DNA of 64,000 nt from a virus. Both the position numbers and the translations under genes were made by a program. Position 1 is the stretch's first letter. Each line of letters starts with the position of its first letter. The notes beneath the pieces are model-generated. The model did not search any database and had not been told where the DNA came from. It saw only the letters and a program-made list of their open reading frames with translations. Shown piece after piece: positions 1-7,887 of the stretch. Where the stretch lies: positions 40,189 to 104,188 of IMG/VR virus record IMGVR_UViG_3300001533_002564; one strand, written 5' to 3'.

Positions 1-1
1 A

Positions 2-37
2 ACATTTGCTGGTGGTGGTAGAAGTAGATTAGGATAA
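2..37 (+). CDS. 3' end of an unidentified gene (partial)
   Basis: The first bases read T-F-A-G-G-G-R-S-R-L-G then TAA, followed at once by a terminator hairpin. This looks like the last codons of a rightward gene whose body lies outside the window. A Gly/Arg-rich tail alone does not identify the product. Confidence 0.4.
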   Translation, partial: TFAGGGRSRLG

Positions 38-64
38 TAAAAATAATATTAAAATATAAAAAAA

Positions 65-90
65 CCGAAAATTAATTTTCGGTTTTTTTT
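65..90 (+). terminator. Rho-independent terminator
   Basis: The perfect palindrome CCGAAAATTAATTTTCGG (65-82) is followed by eight T. The A-run before it makes it potentially bidirectional. It ends the gene that enters from the left. Confidence 0.85.
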
Positions 91-119
91 GTAACATATA
101 GTTTAATTAGTCGTATAAT
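88..119 (+). promoter_or_regulatory. Putative early-type promoter (TTTGTAACAT..GTATAAT)
   Basis: TTTGTAACAT (88-97) lies exactly 25 bases, start to start, before GTATAAT (113-119). The same two boxes with the same spacing recur at 34631-34662. The next start codon is 18 bases downstream. The class (early or middle) is inferred from its difference from the GTATTTATA boxes. Confidence 0.5.
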
Positions 120-136
120 AATAAAAATGATTAATT

Positions 137-550
137 ATGATACATAGAACATTTGAAGGTTTTAAGTTAACAAGAATTTATCTTGGTGGTTCTAAGAAAA
201 AAGAAAAAGATATATTTTCAACTGTCCAAGATGTTGAAAATGATTATCTTGCTTGTGATTGGTTAGAATTTAGAAGAATTATTGTAAAATATTGGGACGA
301 TATATTACATGTAATACATTCATGGGAAATTATATTAAAATTAATTACATTATTTTTATTGATATCATCAATATTATTATTTAAATATCAACATACTTCC
401 TTGATATTGTTTAGTATTTCAATAATCTTTTTTTCTATTTATTCTTATATAAAACAAAGAAGAATTCATATATTAAAAATGTATGGTTTTACATTATCAA
501 TAACTAATGATAAAATAAAAGAATTATTTGGTTTTGATTCATTAGTTTAA
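137..550 (+). CDS. Small membrane protein, function unknown
   Basis: This 137-residue protein has a soluble N-terminal 60 residues and two adjacent hydrophobic segments (about residues 66-82 and 86-104). A short basic linker (K-Q-R-R) and a cytoplasmic-looking tail follow. The layout suggests a two-pass inner-membrane protein with both ends inside. It follows the TTTGTAACAT/GTATAAT promoter rather than a GTATTTATA box, so it is probably expressed apart from the virion genes. I do not recognise a family; phage membrane proteins of this size include superinfection-exclusion and lysis-control proteins, but nothing in the sequence decides this. Confidence 0.7.
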   Translation: MIHRTFEGFKLTRIYLGGSKKKEKDIFSTVQDVENDYLACDWLEFRRIIVKYWDDILHVIHSWEIILKLITLFLLISSILLFKYQHTSLILFSISIIFFSIYSYIKQRRIHILKMYGFTLSITNDKIKELFGFDSLV

Positions 551-559
551 GTATTTATA
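551..559 (+). promoter_or_regulatory. Late-type box GTATTTATA
   Basis: AAGTATTTATATTAAA stands 13 bases before the ATG at 573. It is one of the best matches to the box repeated across the window. Confidence 0.65.
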
Positions 560-572
560 TTAAAATCATATT

Positions 573-1058
573 ATGGATTACGATGAAAAAAATTTAAAGC
601 TAATTTATGTATTAAAAATTGGTTATAATGCAAAAGATGAAGGATTATATGAATTTATTTTTTCATTAGACCCAGAAAATATTGAAGTTGAAGATTGGTG
701 CTGGGATTTAAGTCCTGCGTGTGACAATGTGTTACCACCAACTGAAAATTATATTAATGGTATTTTTAATTTAAAAACAAGTTCATTTGATTTATTCTGT
801 TTGCATGAAGCTGTTGATAGAGAATATATGCATGGTTATCATACAATTCATGCATTAGCTTATGAAATTGAGAAAGAAGATGATAGTCCAGCACCTTTTA
901 GTGATTATGAAAGTATGTTCGAAAACAATAATGATGATATTCCATTATTAGTTTTTCATTATGGTATGACGCTTGAGAAAGTTAAGAATCTATTAATTTC
1001 AAGAAAGATGATTTTAAAAAACAATAGTTTTGTTGAAACTTCATCAATTGAATTATAA
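573..1058 (+). CDS. Hypothetical acidic protein
   Basis: This is a 161-residue soluble, acidic protein with clustered aromatic and Cys residues (E-D-W-C-W-D near residue 41) and no membrane segment. I recognise no family. It has its own GTATTTATA box and is closed by the hairpin at 1134-1165, so it appears to be a single-gene unit placed before the terminase. Confidence 0.7.
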   Translation: MDYDEKNLKLIYVLKIGYNAKDEGLYEFIFSLDPENIEVEDWCWDLSPACDNVLPPTENYINGIFNLKTSSFDLFCLHEAVDREYMHGYHTIHALAYEIEKEDDSPAPFSDYESMFENNNDDIPLLVFHYGMTLEKVKNLLISRKMILKNNSFVETSSIEL

Positions 1059-1133
1059 TTACTAATCTTATTATATAAAAAATTTAAATATTCAATAATT
1101 AAGTTCATCTTGCCGTTCAGAAGAAGGAAATCG

Positions 1134-1165
1134 AAACACGATATATTAAAATATATGTCGTGTTT
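1134..1165 (+). terminator. Hairpin terminator before the terminase
   Basis: AAACACGATATAT pairs with ATATATGTCGTGTTT around a short loop and ends in TTTT. It separates the 573-1058 gene from the terminase promoter that begins 12 bases later. Confidence 0.7.
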
Positions 1166-1176
1166 TGCTATTTATA

Positions 1177-1184
1177 GTATTTAT
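1177..1184 (+). promoter_or_regulatory. Late-type box before terminase
   Basis: AGTATTTATTTATAA lies 16 bases before the terminase ATG, directly after the hairpin terminator. Confidence 0.55.
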
Positions 1185-1200
1185 TTATAAATATTTATAA

Positions 1201-3621
1201 ATGACTGACGAACTTGATATTAATTTAGATTCTTCTGAAAAAAATGATGTTAGTTTAAATCTTAATTTAAATGAACAATCTAAAAGTGATGATTCTAATT
1301 TTCCAGAACACATTCCTTTAATACCTATTGATACACAAAGACAACAAGAAAAGGATGATGCAAGAAAATTAGCTAAAAAATTAAAAAAACAAGGAAAGAT
1401 TCAACCAATTATCATCACAAAAACTCGTGGTGTTAAAAAGGTTAGTGAATTAAATTTTACTGAACAAGAAGATGAAATTCTTCGTTGTGCAATGAATCCA
1501 ATTTATTTCATTGAAACATATTTAACAATTTTTGACCAAACACAAGGTGTTTCTGGTACAATTGTACCATTTAAATTATTTGACTTTCAAAAAGATTTAA
1601 TTAAATCATATCAAAACCATCGATTTGTTGTTGCTAATAAATATCGTCAGGCTGGTGTTAGTACAACAACATGTGCATATATTGCTTGGTATATAATGTT
1701 TAATCGAAATAGACAAGTTGCAATTGTTGCTGATAAATTAGAAACAGCCACTGGTGAATTAATGAGTGATGTTGTTGATTTTATTGATAGTTGTCCTGCG
1801 TGGCTTAGACCTAAAACTGGTAGAAATACTGAAAAGAATTTAAAAGATACTCAAAAACTTAAAATATATGATAATGATTCAAAATTAGGTGCATTCGCAT
1901 CTAAAAGTTTACGTGGTTATACACCAACATTATTATTTTGGGATGAAACTGCATGGGCAGAAAAAGGAAATGAATTTTGGACAGCAGCTTTACCATCATT
2001 AGTTACTGGTGGTCGTGCAATAATGGTTAGTACGCCTTCAGGACTTGATGCTGTTTTCTACAAAACATTTGATGGTGCAAGAAAAAATGAAAATAATTTC
2101 CATGCAGTTGAACTTTGGTGGTATAATGACCCAAGATATAATAAAGACTTGGTTTGGTTAAAAAATAAAGGTAAGAAAAATGAAATTACATTAGAAGATA
2201 ATGGTAGGTCTCATGAACAAAGAAAACAATTAGTTGAAGATGGTTGGGAAGCAAGTAACGCTTGGTTTGATATACAAGTGCGTAATGCTAATGGTGATAT
2301 GCGTAAAGTTGCACAAGAGTTATTGTGTGTTTATGGTAATGCATCATTAACTATTAGAAATAAAAAAACTGGTGAAATTGGAAAAATTAGTATTGAAAAT
2401 TTATATAAAAAATTAAAAGAGCAAAACAATTCTTCTGAGTATTTATATAAAAGTAAATTTATGAATAAAATAAAATTATTAAATAAGATATTATCGATTA
2501 ATATTGAAAAATATAGAATAAAAGGTGGGTTATCAATGTTTAATAAAGATTTTCCAAATTTAATTAATGTAGTTAATGAATATACTAAAGACATGCAAAT
2601 ATGTTCCATGAATAAAACATTATATGCAAAATTATTATTTTTAAAAAAATATTATTGTAATATTAACAATATCACAATAAATGATAAAATAATGGTTTTT
2701 GATAGAACCATAGGAGATTTTATTGAAAAATCAGATAACTCAGCAAAAAAATATTGGGATAATATAAATCAAACTATAAAAAACACCAATAAATTTTATA
2801 CTAAAGAAGAAACAATTGAACTCTTAAAAAATGATTATAAAAATTATTTAGGAAAATCAGGTAATAGAAAATTAATTTCCAAAGATATTAATTTATATTG
2901 TAGTGTTTATCATCACACCAAACACATGGATAATTTAAATAAAAATTTAAATAAATTTTCATATAGATTATTAATTTTAATTAATAATGTTAATATTTAT
3001 TGTGAAAAACACAATAAATTAAAACATTGGAAGTTCAATGCAGATAATGAATTGGTTATCGGGTGTGCACAATGTGAGCCTAAATATCCATCAAAAAATT
3101 GGTTTAAATTAAAATTTGGTGATGATTGGAGAAAGCATTATGAATTTAGAAAAAATAAGGTTAAATTAAATAAAACAAATAGTTTAGAATGGCATATTAA
3201 TAAATATGGTGATGTAGGCATTGAAAAATATGAAAAATATGTTTTAAAAAAAATGAAGACATTAACTAAATTAAAAGCAAATCGATATAGTAAAATTTCT
3301 CAAGAATTATTTTGGGAGTTATATGATTCAATTCCAGATAAAGAAGACACATATTTCCATAATTTAAATCATGAATATGTTATCCGAATACCAAAGAAAT
3401 ATAATCACGAAAATATAATAATGATGATAGATTTTAAACATAAAAATAAAATTATTGAATATAATGGAAATTATTGGCATAATAAAGAAAAGAATAATAT
3501 TAGATATTCAATTTTAAGAAAGATGGGTTATCAAATACTAATTATTACATCTGACGATTATAATCGAAATAAAAAACCTAAAGAAATTATCAATAAATGT
3601 CTTAAATTTTTAACATGTTAA
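1201..3621 (+). CDS. Terminase large subunit N-half + split-intein N-half + Vsr-like endonuclease
   Basis: Residues 1-375 are the ATPase half of a T4 gp17-type packaging motor. Visible motifs are a P-loop region K147-Y-R-Q-A-G-V-S-T155, Walker B L-L-F-W-D-E (244-249) and the coupling motif S-T-P-S-G (277-281). At Cys376 the reading frame enters an intein N-terminal block (C-V-Y-G-N-A-S-L...). After about 35 residues it runs on in frame into a roughly 395-residue endonuclease whose C-terminus resembles the Vsr fold (D744, I-E-Y-N-G-N-Y-W-H ending at H760, then G-Y-Q-I-L-I-I). The frame ends at a TAA that overlaps the start codon of the second half. The P-loop lacks the usual G-K-S/T lysine. 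By analogy with known split terminase inteins, the two polypeptides should be trans-spliced into a 700-residue terminase. Confidence 0.88.
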   Translation: MTDELDINLDSSEKNDVSLNLNLNEQSKSDDSNFPEHIPLIPIDTQRQQEKDDARKLAKKLKKQGKIQPIIITKTRGVKKVSELNFTEQEDEILRCAMNPIYFIETYLTIFDQTQGVSGTIVPFKLFDFQKDLIKSYQNHRFVVANKYRQAGVSTTTCAYIAWYIMFNRNRQVAIVADKLETATGELMSDVVDFIDSCPAWLRPKTGRNTEKNLKDTQKLKIYDNDSKLGAFASKSLRGYTPTLLFWDETAWAEKGNEFWTAALPSLVTGGRAIMVSTPSGLDAVFYKTFDGARKNENNFHAVELWWYNDPRYNKDLVWLKNKGKKNEITLEDNGRSHEQRKQLVEDGWEASNAWFDIQVRNANGDMRKVAQELLCVYGNASLTIRNKKTGEIGKISIENLYKKLKEQNNSSEYLYKSKFMNKIKLLNKILSINIEKYRIKGGLSMFNKDFPNLINVVNEYTKDMQICSMNKTLYAKLLFLKKYYCNINNITINDKIMVFDRTIGDFIEKSDNSAKKYWDNINQTIKNTNKFYTKEETIELLKNDYKNYLGKSGNRKLISKDINLYCSVYHHTKHMDNLNKNLNKFSYRLLILINNVNIYCEKHNKLKHWKFNADNELVIGCAQCEPKYPSKNWFKLKFGDDWRKHYEFRKNKVKLNKTNSLEWHINKYGDVGIEKYEKYVLKKMKTLTKLKANRYSKISQELFWELYDSIPDKEDTYFHNLNHEYVIRIPKKYNHENIIMMIDFKHKNKIIEYNGNYWHNKEKNNIRYSILRKMGYQILIITSDDYNRNKKPKEIINKCLKFLTC
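2326..2430 (+). other. Split intein N-fragment (IntN)
   Basis: It starts at Cys376 (C-V-Y-G-N) directly after the extein residues A-Q-E-L-L. The following region (K-I-S-I-E-N-L-Y-K-K-L) has the normal first-strand pattern of inteins and matches the length class (about 25-35 residues) of the atypically split AceL-TerL type. The 3' border is approximate. Block B is absent here and lies on the second polypeptide. Confidence 0.8.
2431..3621 (+). mobile_element. Vsr-like homing endonuclease region fused to IntN
   Basis: About 395 residues sit in frame behind IntN. A Cys pair zinc-like motif (C-A-Q-C near residue 626) is followed by a basic region and then by the Vsr-like nuclease end with Asp744, Glu753 and His760. 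Endonucleases of this family were described between the halves of fractured phage genes. Here the nuclease is not free-standing but continues the N-half frame. The 5' border is approximate. Confidence 0.65.
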
Positions 3622-3938
3622 TAAATACCGATTTTGAAATATTAAATTCGTCAGGTGAGTTCGTTGATTTTGCAGGTATTAGTAAAACAAAAAAAGATAT
3701 CGCATATAAGATTACTCTTGAAAATGATGATACAATTATTGTTAGTGAAGACCATGTATTTATTGCAGGTAATGTTAATGTTTTTGTTAAATCTATTGTA
3801 CCTTACGTATCATATTTAACTACAACTGATGGTGATTTTTTTGTTAAATCAATTGAGATTGTTGATGGGTGTGATTTTTATGATGTGATTGATACTGAAA
3901 ATGCTGAATATTTTGCAAATAATATATTAAATCATAAT
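3615..3938 (+). other. Split intein C-fragment (IntC)
   Basis: This is a 108-residue fragment with its own ATG, carrying block B (S-E-D-H), the C-terminal blocks (F-Y-D-V-I-D, Y-F-A-N-N-I-L) and the splice site H-N/C. The length is close to the 104-residue IntC of the AceL-TerL intein, and the insertion point in a terminase also agrees. Confidence 0.82.
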
Positions 3939-4916
3939 TGTTCTTTCCTTGGTTCAGGTGATAACTTTATTGCTAAAGAATATCTTAAAAGAATTCAAGA
4001 TAATGAAATTTTACCACCAATACGTCAAGAATATGTTGATAATAATATGTGGATTTGGGAAGAACCTGTTGTTGGAGAGAATTATATAATGGCAATGGAT
4101 GCTTCACCGGGTCATGGAGAAGATTTTTCAACATTAAATATGTTAAAAACTGTTGAAATTATTGAAGAAAAAGTTATTAATAAAAATGGTAAAATAAAAA
4201 AAGTAAAAATTAAACGACATAAAGTAGAACAGGTCGCTGAATATTATGGTAAAATAAGTCCACAATTACTTGCAGAAATTGCATATCAATATGGTAAAAG
4301 ATATAATAATGCATATGCTGTTATTGATATTACTGGTGGTCATGGTGTCCATACTGTTGAAAAGTTGCTTGAAATTGGTTATGATAATGTGCATCATGCT
4401 GAAATAACACATAAACCTACTAGAGATAGATTACAAGGTTATATCAAAAAAGGTCAAAAAACTATGTCTGATGGTGCTATATCGGCTGTTGATTTAATTC
4501 CCGGGTTTTACATCGGTAATAATCGTCCATCAATTTTACTTGAGATGCAAAGAGCAATTCATTTAGAAGATGTTATTATTAGGTCAAGTAGATTATTATC
4601 TGAATTAAAAACATTTATTACTGTCCCCGGAAATCGTGTAGCTGATCATAAACGTACATTTCATGATGATAGTATAATGGGTTTGGCAATTGGTTTATTT
4701 GTATTAAATTTTGATATGGCTAAATTCAAACAAAATAGAGGTATTAATGAAAAAATGATTAAAGGCATTCTTACCTTAAATGATATTGATGAAATAGGGA
4801 AAAATATAAAAAATTTAAAGAAACCAATGTTTGATAGAGATGAAGCAAATCCTCTAAATCCGTATGGTGCAAACTCATGGTTATTTAAAGAAATTAAAGA
4901 AACAAATAAAAGATAA
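3615..4916 (+). CDS. Split-intein C-half + terminase large subunit nuclease half
   Basis: This starts at an ATG that overlaps the stop of the first half by 7 bases in the -1 frame, so translation is probably coupled. Residues 1-108 are an intein C-part: N-T-D-F-E-I-L, block B S-E-D-H47, and the end N-I-L-N-H-N108, followed by Cys109 as the +1 extein residue. Residues 109-433 are the RNase-H-like nuclease domain of a gp17-type terminase. It shows M-A-M-D162 (first acidic residue), A-V-I-D-I-T-G-G and the C-terminal H-D-D-S-I-M-G. Joined to residues 1-375 of the first half, the junction reads A-Q-E-L-L/C-S-F-L-G-S-G, which fits the family. Confidence 0.88.
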   Translation: MLINTDFEILNSSGEFVDFAGISKTKKDIAYKITLENDDTIIVSEDHVFIAGNVNVFVKSIVPYVSYLTTTDGDFFVKSIEIVDGCDFYDVIDTENAEYFANNILNHNCSFLGSGDNFIAKEYLKRIQDNEILPPIRQEYVDNNMWIWEEPVVGENYIMAMDASPGHGEDFSTLNMLKTVEIIEEKVINKNGKIKKVKIKRHKVEQVAEYYGKISPQLLAEIAYQYGKRYNNAYAVIDITGGHGVHTVEKLLEIGYDNVHHAEITHKPTRDRLQGYIKKGQKTMSDGAISAVDLIPGFYIGNNRPSILLEMQRAIHLEDVIIRSSRLLSELKTFITVPGNRVADHKRTFHDDSIMGLAIGLFVLNFDMAKFKQNRGINEKMIKGILTLNDIDEIGKNIKNLKKPMFDRDEANPLNPYGANSWLFKEIKETNKR

Positions 4917-4955
4917 TTTGTATTTATATTTAACTGACTTTTCCAAAATATTAAA

Positions 4956-4964
4956 GTATTTATA
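4956..4964 (+). promoter_or_regulatory. Late-type box before portal gene
   Basis: AAAGTATTTATAAAAAA lies 24 bases before the portal ATG. The spacer is almost entirely A/T. Confidence 0.65.
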
Positions 4965-4987
4965 AAAAACTATAAAAAATTATAAAA

Positions 4988-6973
4988 ATGGCTGCCGAAA
5001 AAGAAAATAAAGGAACAATATACCAACAATTAAATAAGATGTTAAATCTTGATGGTTTTGGTCATCAAGAAGCATCACCAATTGCACCTGTAGCAAGTCC
5101 TGATAAATCAAAGATTGTTATTAAAGGGAATAGTCCTGAAGAAATACATAGAAAAGGATTAGAATTAGAACAAAAACGTGAACTTCAAAGTAAATTTTTC
5201 CGTACAACAGATAGGGGATTTCAAAAAGCACTTCAATATGAAGCAGCAAGACTTCCAGCATATATTGATTATGAAGGTATGGAGTATTATCCAATAATTA
5301 GTAGTGCATTGGATTTATTTATGGAAGAAGCAACTAGTATTGGTTTGAACGGTAAAATGATGAATATTTATTGCAATAAAGAAAGAATAAAACTATTATT
5401 AGAAGAATTCTTTTATGATATTGTAAATGTTAATGTTAATTTACCTTTCTGGGTAAGAAATGTTTGTAAATATGGTGATAATTTTGTTTTATTATATGGT
5501 GAACGTAAAAAAGGTATTACTCACGTAAAACAGTTGGTTAATTACGAAATTGAACGATTTGAAAGAATTCAAGACGGTAAACCAATGGTTAAGTTTAAAG
5601 AAAGAATGACTGGTGACGAATTTAATGTATTTGAAATTGCTCATTTTAGACTATTAGGTGATGATAAATATTTACCCTATGGTTCATCATTATTGAATAA
5701 GGTGCGTAGAGTATTTCGTCAATTAGTAATGGCTGAAGATGCTATGCTTACTTATCGTATTATTCGTGCAGGTGAGAAAAAAGTATTTAAAATTGATGTT
5801 GGAAATATTGATGAAGACGATATTGAAGATTACATCTATAAAGTTGCAACAACTTTTAAGAAAAAAGCACAAGTACAGCCAAATGATGGTCAAATTGATT
5901 ATCGTTTTAATATATTAGGTAATGATGAAGATTACTTTTTGCCTGTAAGAAATGCCAATACCGAAACAGGTATTGAAACGCTTCCGGGTGCTTCGAATCT
6001 TGACCAAATACACGATATTGAATATCTTAGAGATAATTTATTTATTGGTCTTGGTATCCCTAAACCATTTTTAAGTTTTCAAGATGCCACTGGTGGTGGA
6101 AAAAATATGGCACAATACGATATTAGATTTGCAAAAAAAATTAATCGTATTCAACAAGCAATGATTCAGGAACTTAATAAAATGGCGATGGTTCATCTTT
6201 ATTTATTAGGTTATAGTGGTGAAGATTTAAGTAGTTTTTCAATAACATTAACAAATCCTAGTACACAACAAGAATTATTGAAATCAGAATTACTTCGTGA
6301 TAAAGCACAAACATATACTGAATTAACTCGTGGTGAAGGAGGTATTGCAGCAATGTCACATACAACAGCAAAACGTATGATTTTCAATATGAGCGATAGA
6401 GAAATTGTTGATGATTTGAAACAACAAAAAATGGAAAAAGTTGTTATGCAGGAATTACAAGATTCTCCAGTTACAATTAAGAAATCTGGTTTATTTACTG
6501 ATATTGACAAGAGATTTGGTGAACCTATTGAAGATATGCCACTTACTGGTGATACTCAAGGTGGAATGCCACCAGAAGAAGGTGGTGAAGAAGGTGAAAT
6601 GCCACCATTAGGTGGTGGTGCTCCTCCTGCTCCTGTAGGTGGTGAAGAAGGTGAAATGCCACCATTAGGTGGTGGTGCTCCTGTTGGTAGTGGTGCTCCA
6701 CCTATGATGGAAAATATGAGCGAAGATGAATACATTAAACAAGTAGAGAAATTAGTTTATGGTAGTCCACAAGAACCTGAAAAAGATAAACAAGTTAAAG
6801 AAAAAGAAATAATTCAAGAAAATAATAATATTAATGATAAATTAAATAAAGGTGCTGAAAATATGATTAATGAGATTGATATTTTATTAAAATCAACTGA
6901 AAGCATTAATAAAACAGAAAAAATAAACGAAACTCAAGATATTGATATTGAAAATATTGACTTAGAAGAATAA
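4988..6973 (+). CDS. Portal protein (T4 gp20-like)
   Basis: This 661-residue protein follows the terminase as in T4. The core has the gp20 pattern: an early Y-E-G-M-E-Y-Y-P-I-I segment, the long stem region with R-V-F-R-Q-L-V-M-A-E-D-A, and the motif I-E-T-L-P-G-A-S-N-L-D-Q-I-H-D-I-E-Y before the crown. It would form the dodecameric ring at the capsid vertex through which DNA is packaged. After about residue 520 it carries a low-complexity Gly/Pro/Glu tail with a duplicated 15-residue unit, then a charged helical tail rich in Lys, Glu and Asn. Such a tail is absent from T4 gp20 and may be packed in the prohead core. Confidence 0.9.
   Translation: MAAEKENKGTIYQQLNKMLNLDGFGHQEASPIAPVASPDKSKIVIKGNSPEEIHRKGLELEQKRELQSKFFRTTDRGFQKALQYEAARLPAYIDYEGMEYYPIISSALDLFMEEATSIGLNGKMMNIYCNKERIKLLLEEFFYDIVNVNVNLPFWVRNVCKYGDNFVLLYGERKKGITHVKQLVNYEIERFERIQDGKPMVKFKERMTGDEFNVFEIAHFRLLGDDKYLPYGSSLLNKVRRVFRQLVMAEDAMLTYRIIRAGEKKVFKIDVGNIDEDDIEDYIYKVATTFKKKAQVQPNDGQIDYRFNILGNDEDYFLPVRNANTETGIETLPGASNLDQIHDIEYLRDNLFIGLGIPKPFLSFQDATGGGKNMAQYDIRFAKKINRIQQAMIQELNKMAMVHLYLLGYSGEDLSSFSITLTNPSTQQELLKSELLRDKAQTYTELTRGEGGIAAMSHTTAKRMIFNMSDREIVDDLKQQKMEKVVMQELQDSPVTIKKSGLFTDIDKRFGEPIEDMPLTGDTQGGMPPEEGGEEGEMPPLGGGAPPAPVGGEEGEMPPLGGGAPVGSGAPPMMENMSEDEYIKQVEKLVYGSPQEPEKDKQVKEKEIIQENNNINDKLNKGAENMINEIDILLKSTESINKTEKINETQDIDIENIDLEE
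6581..6682 (+). repeat. Two copies of a 45-base in-frame repeat in the portal tail
   Basis: The unit at 6581-6625 recurs identically at 6638-6682, separated by 12 bases. Each encodes G-G-E-E-G-E-M-P-P-L-G-G-G-A-P. The low-complexity segment likely varies in copy number between relatives by slippage or recombination. Confidence 0.85.
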
Positions 6974-7025
6974 TTCAAGTATTTATTAATAAATTACATG
7001 AAATAAATATTTGTAATTAATAATA

Positions 7026-7034
7026 GTATTTATA
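7026..7034 (+). promoter_or_regulatory. Late-type box GTATTTATA
   Basis: TAGTATTTATATTAAA lies 19 bases before the ATG at 7054. A second, weaker AGTATTTATT is at 6979. Confidence 0.65.
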
Positions 7035-7053
7035 TTAAATCAAATTATATAAT

Positions 7054-7833
7054 ATGAAAAACATCAACATAGGAATTGCTAATATAATAATTTCTAATAA
7101 ATTAAATGAATCATATCTAAATGATAAATTAATTGAAGAATCAAAAAAAATCGCATTTGATTTTTTTGATGTCATAAAAAAATCACCTGTTCTTCAATTA
7201 GAATTTAAAGTGTTTAATAATATTGAAAGTAAACACATAGATAATGATATTTTCGCTAAAGAATATATTGATAATAATATTAAATTATTTGAAGTTTATA
7301 CTATTGATGAAATTATTAAGGAACGTCAAAAATTAAATAAATTCATTAATGAAGATATTCTAAATGAAGATGATGAAAAGGTTCAATTATATAATGCAAT
7401 TAATAATCTAATTGATGAATCATTAAAAACTAATGATGATGTTGATGTTGATAAAATTCATGAATCATTTACATTCGTTTTTAATTATATTAAAACTCCA
7501 AAGAAAGCATTACTTGAAAATGTTGATGTCGAAGAAATAAATGAAGATGTTATTGAAATTGCTGTTAGTAAATTTAACGAAAAATATGAAAGTCTTGATG
7601 AAGGTGATAAAGAATTATTAAAAACACTAATTAAAGCAAGTACTAAGGAAAAAAAATCATTACTTGAAACTTATAAGAAAGACACACTCAATATTTTAGA
7701 AGGAATTGATAAAGCTAATATTCAAGACAATATTCAGAAAGCAATTGAGAAAATAAAAGAAATGGTTTATAATCAAAAAAATGTTGATGATAATATTATT
7801 GGACTCCATGATTTGAAGAAGGAATTATTATAA
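7054..7833 (+). CDS. Hypothetical acidic protein, possibly prohead core
   Basis: These 259 residues are predominantly helical, rich in Asp, Glu, Asn, Ile and Lys, with no membrane segment and no cysteine cluster. It lies between the portal gene and, beyond the inverted hub block, the prohead protease and scaffold. T4 has small core proteins (gp67, gp68) in the same interval. A role inside the prohead is an inference from place and composition only; I see no diagnostic motif. Confidence 0.7.
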   Translation: MKNINIGIANIIISNKLNESYLNDKLIEESKKIAFDFFDVIKKSPVLQLEFKVFNNIESKHIDNDIFAKEYIDNNIKLFEVYTIDEIIKERQKLNKFINEDILNEDDEKVQLYNAINNLIDESLKTNDDVDVDKIHESFTFVFNYIKTPKKALLENVDVEEINEDVIEIAVSKFNEKYESLDEGDKELLKTLIKASTKEKKSLLETYKKDTLNILEGIDKANIQDNIQKAIEKIKEMVYNQKNVDDNIIGLHDLKKELL

Positions 7834-7851
7834 ATTAATAAACGTTTTAAT

Positions 7852-7885
7852 AAAAAAGGTATGTATTATATTACATACCTTTTTT
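7852..7885. terminator. Bidirectional terminator between converging genes
   Basis: GGTATGTA/TACATACC forms the stem with A-runs on the left and T-runs on the right, so it can end both the rightward gene at 7833 and the leftward gene at 7888. Confidence 0.85.
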
Positions 7886-7887
7886 AT

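Noticed and set aside
2331-2609. Leftward open frame opposite the terminase intein
   Set aside because: It is antisense to the intein-endonuclease frame, hydrophobic by composition only, and has no start signals.
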